NCBI GenBank assembly: GCA_028702895.1
Contig: JAQVNZ010000009.1
Coordinates: 1 to 22,090 of the forward strand
Direction of reading: 5' to 3'
DNA from: Candidatus Iainarchaeum sp.
GTDB taxonomy: Archaea > Iainarchaeota > Iainarchaeia > Iainarchaeales > JAAZKV01
Length of the DNA: 22,090 bases
In this document: positions 21,305 to 22,090 of the stretch, piece by piece
How the letters are laid out: each line of letters begins with the position of its first letter
How positions within the stretch are numbered: the first letter of the stretch is position 1
Program-made: the position numbers and the translations under genes
Notes under the pieces: model-generated
Database searches by the model: none
Seen by the model: only the letters and a program-made list of their open reading frames with translations
What the model was told of the DNA's origin: nothing

Positions 21305-22090
21305 ATGGATTTAAAAAAGAAAGAATATGTAATAGATTTAATAAAAAAATCTATATCTTTAGGAATAGAAGAAGAAGACATTGTTCAAACTTTACGTGAT
21401 GCTAATTTAGAAGAAAATGATGCGAGAGAATTAATTAAACTAGCAAAATCTGATGTTATTGTAAAAAAAGAAGTTGTTAAATTAAATGAATCTGAGTCAA
21501 AAAAGATTTTTGATGAAAATACGAGCAAGTTAAGTATTGGAGATCAAATAACAATGCAACTTGGATTAGAAGTTAAAGGAAAAGATTATTCGAGAGATTA
21601 TAAAAAAGAATCAAATGAAAATGAAGAATTAATTGAAAATGAAAATGAAGAATTAGATAAAATTGAAAATGAAGAATTGGGTGAAAAAGATTTTAATAAA
21701 AAAAATTCTGAAAATGAAATAGATTTAAATCAAAAAAAAGAATCTAATAAAAAAGGTTTATTTTCAATGTTTAGAAAAAATTCTGGAGATAGGCTTGAAT
21801 TAAAAACAAATAATAAAACTTCAAATAATATTACTACAAAAGACACGTTTAGTTCTGATGAAAAAAAAATAGAAAACAATTCTATTAAAGATGTTAAAAA
21901 AGATTCTCAATCTAGCGATGTAAAAAATTCGCAAGTTGAAAATGAATCTGATTTAGAAAATGATGAGGAATCAGATGATAAGTTCATTTCAGGTTTTATT
22001 GAAAAACATTCTAATTTGAATAATCAATCTAGTTTTAATAAACAAAGAGAAAGTTTAAACTTTAAACAAAATAGTGAGTCTAATAAAATA
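21305..22090 (+). CDS. Disordered, highly charged protein (3' end outside window)
   Basis: The frame is open from ATG 21305 to the last base, so only the first 262 residues are seen. Residues 1-48 (MDLKKKEYVIDLIKKSISLG, EEEDIVQTLRDANLEENDARELIKLA) look like a small three-helix, UBA-like bundle. A helical stretch follows to about residue 90. The rest is low-complexity Asn, Lys, Glu and Ser, with repeated ENEEL motifs and a short basic patch GLFSMFRKNSG resembling the amphipathic tails of MinD and PpsA here. It shares strand and proximity with the NYN-MinD-LSm operon but lies past a terminator hairpin. No family is recognised. It could be a scaffold with a folded C-terminal domain outside the window. 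Confidence 0.75.
   Translation, partial: MDLKKKEYVIDLIKKSISLGIEEEDIVQTLRDANLEENDARELIKLAKSDVIVKKEVVKLNESESKKIFDENTSKLSIGDQITMQLGLEVKGKDYSRDYKKESNENEELIENENEELDKIENEELGEKDFNKKNSENEIDLNQKKESNKKGLFSMFRKNSGDRLELKTNNKTSNNITTKDTFSSDEKKIENNSIKDVKKDSQSSDVKNSQVENESDLENDEESDDKFISGFIEKHSNLNNQSSFNKQRESLNFKQNSESNKI

Overview
The window is chromosomal DNA from a very AT-rich archaeon. Archaeal and eukaryote-like information genes dominate: ribosomal protein L10e, DNA topoisomerase VI (both subunits), Mre11, MCM, RIO1 kinase, a Dim2/Pno1-like KH protein, aIF1A, aIF2-beta, aIF5A and an LSm protein. A tRNA with an intron at position 37/38 and a box C/D guide RNA agree with this. Low GC, many small proteins and a presenilin-like protease suggest a DPANN lineage (Woesearchaeota/Pacearchaeota-like). 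That lineage call is inference, because no rRNA is present.

Layout. Positions 1-1236 hold the 3' part of a phosphoenolpyruvate synthase gene, convergent with L10e (1393-2160, minus). Positions 2352-3512 look like a small inserted island: a ribbon-helix-helix/MazF-type toxin-antitoxin pair and a membrane protein, bounded by a 15-bp direct repeat whose right copy is the 3' end of an intron-containing tRNA-Cys. Upstream of the tRNA lie four 45-bp tandem repeats that fold into hairpins. Then come a ThiI-like THUMP protein whose PP-loop is degenerate and an Mre11 nuclease without Rad50 beside it. Positions 5985-11738 (minus) are a long same-strand run: aIF2-beta, DUF424, aIF1A, RIO1, KH protein, Top6B, Top6A. 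Positions 11797-16537 (plus) carry a DedA/VTT membrane protein, a small membrane protein, a HIT protein, MCM and a presenilin-type protease with a repeat-rich N-terminus. Positions 16556-18541 (minus) hold a TBP-half-like protein, a possible 45-aa membrane peptide, a box C/D sRNA, the catalytic PP-loop half of ThiI and aIF5A. Positions 18782 to the end (plus) form one tight operon: NYN nuclease, DUF2226-like protein, Roadblock protein, MinD ATPase and LSm, then a disordered protein cut by the window end.

How genes work together. Three themes stand out. The first is a translation and ribosome-biogenesis block. The second is tRNA 4-thiouridine synthesis that appears divided between two separate genes (THUMP at 3863, PP-loop at 17377). 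The third is the NYN-DUF2226-Roadblock-MinD-LSm operon, which joins RNA-handling proteins to a membrane-associated ATPase switch and is the best candidate for an uncharacterised system. Several genes share a GGTGAT-type ribosome-binding site exactly four bases before ATG, and this was used to choose starts.
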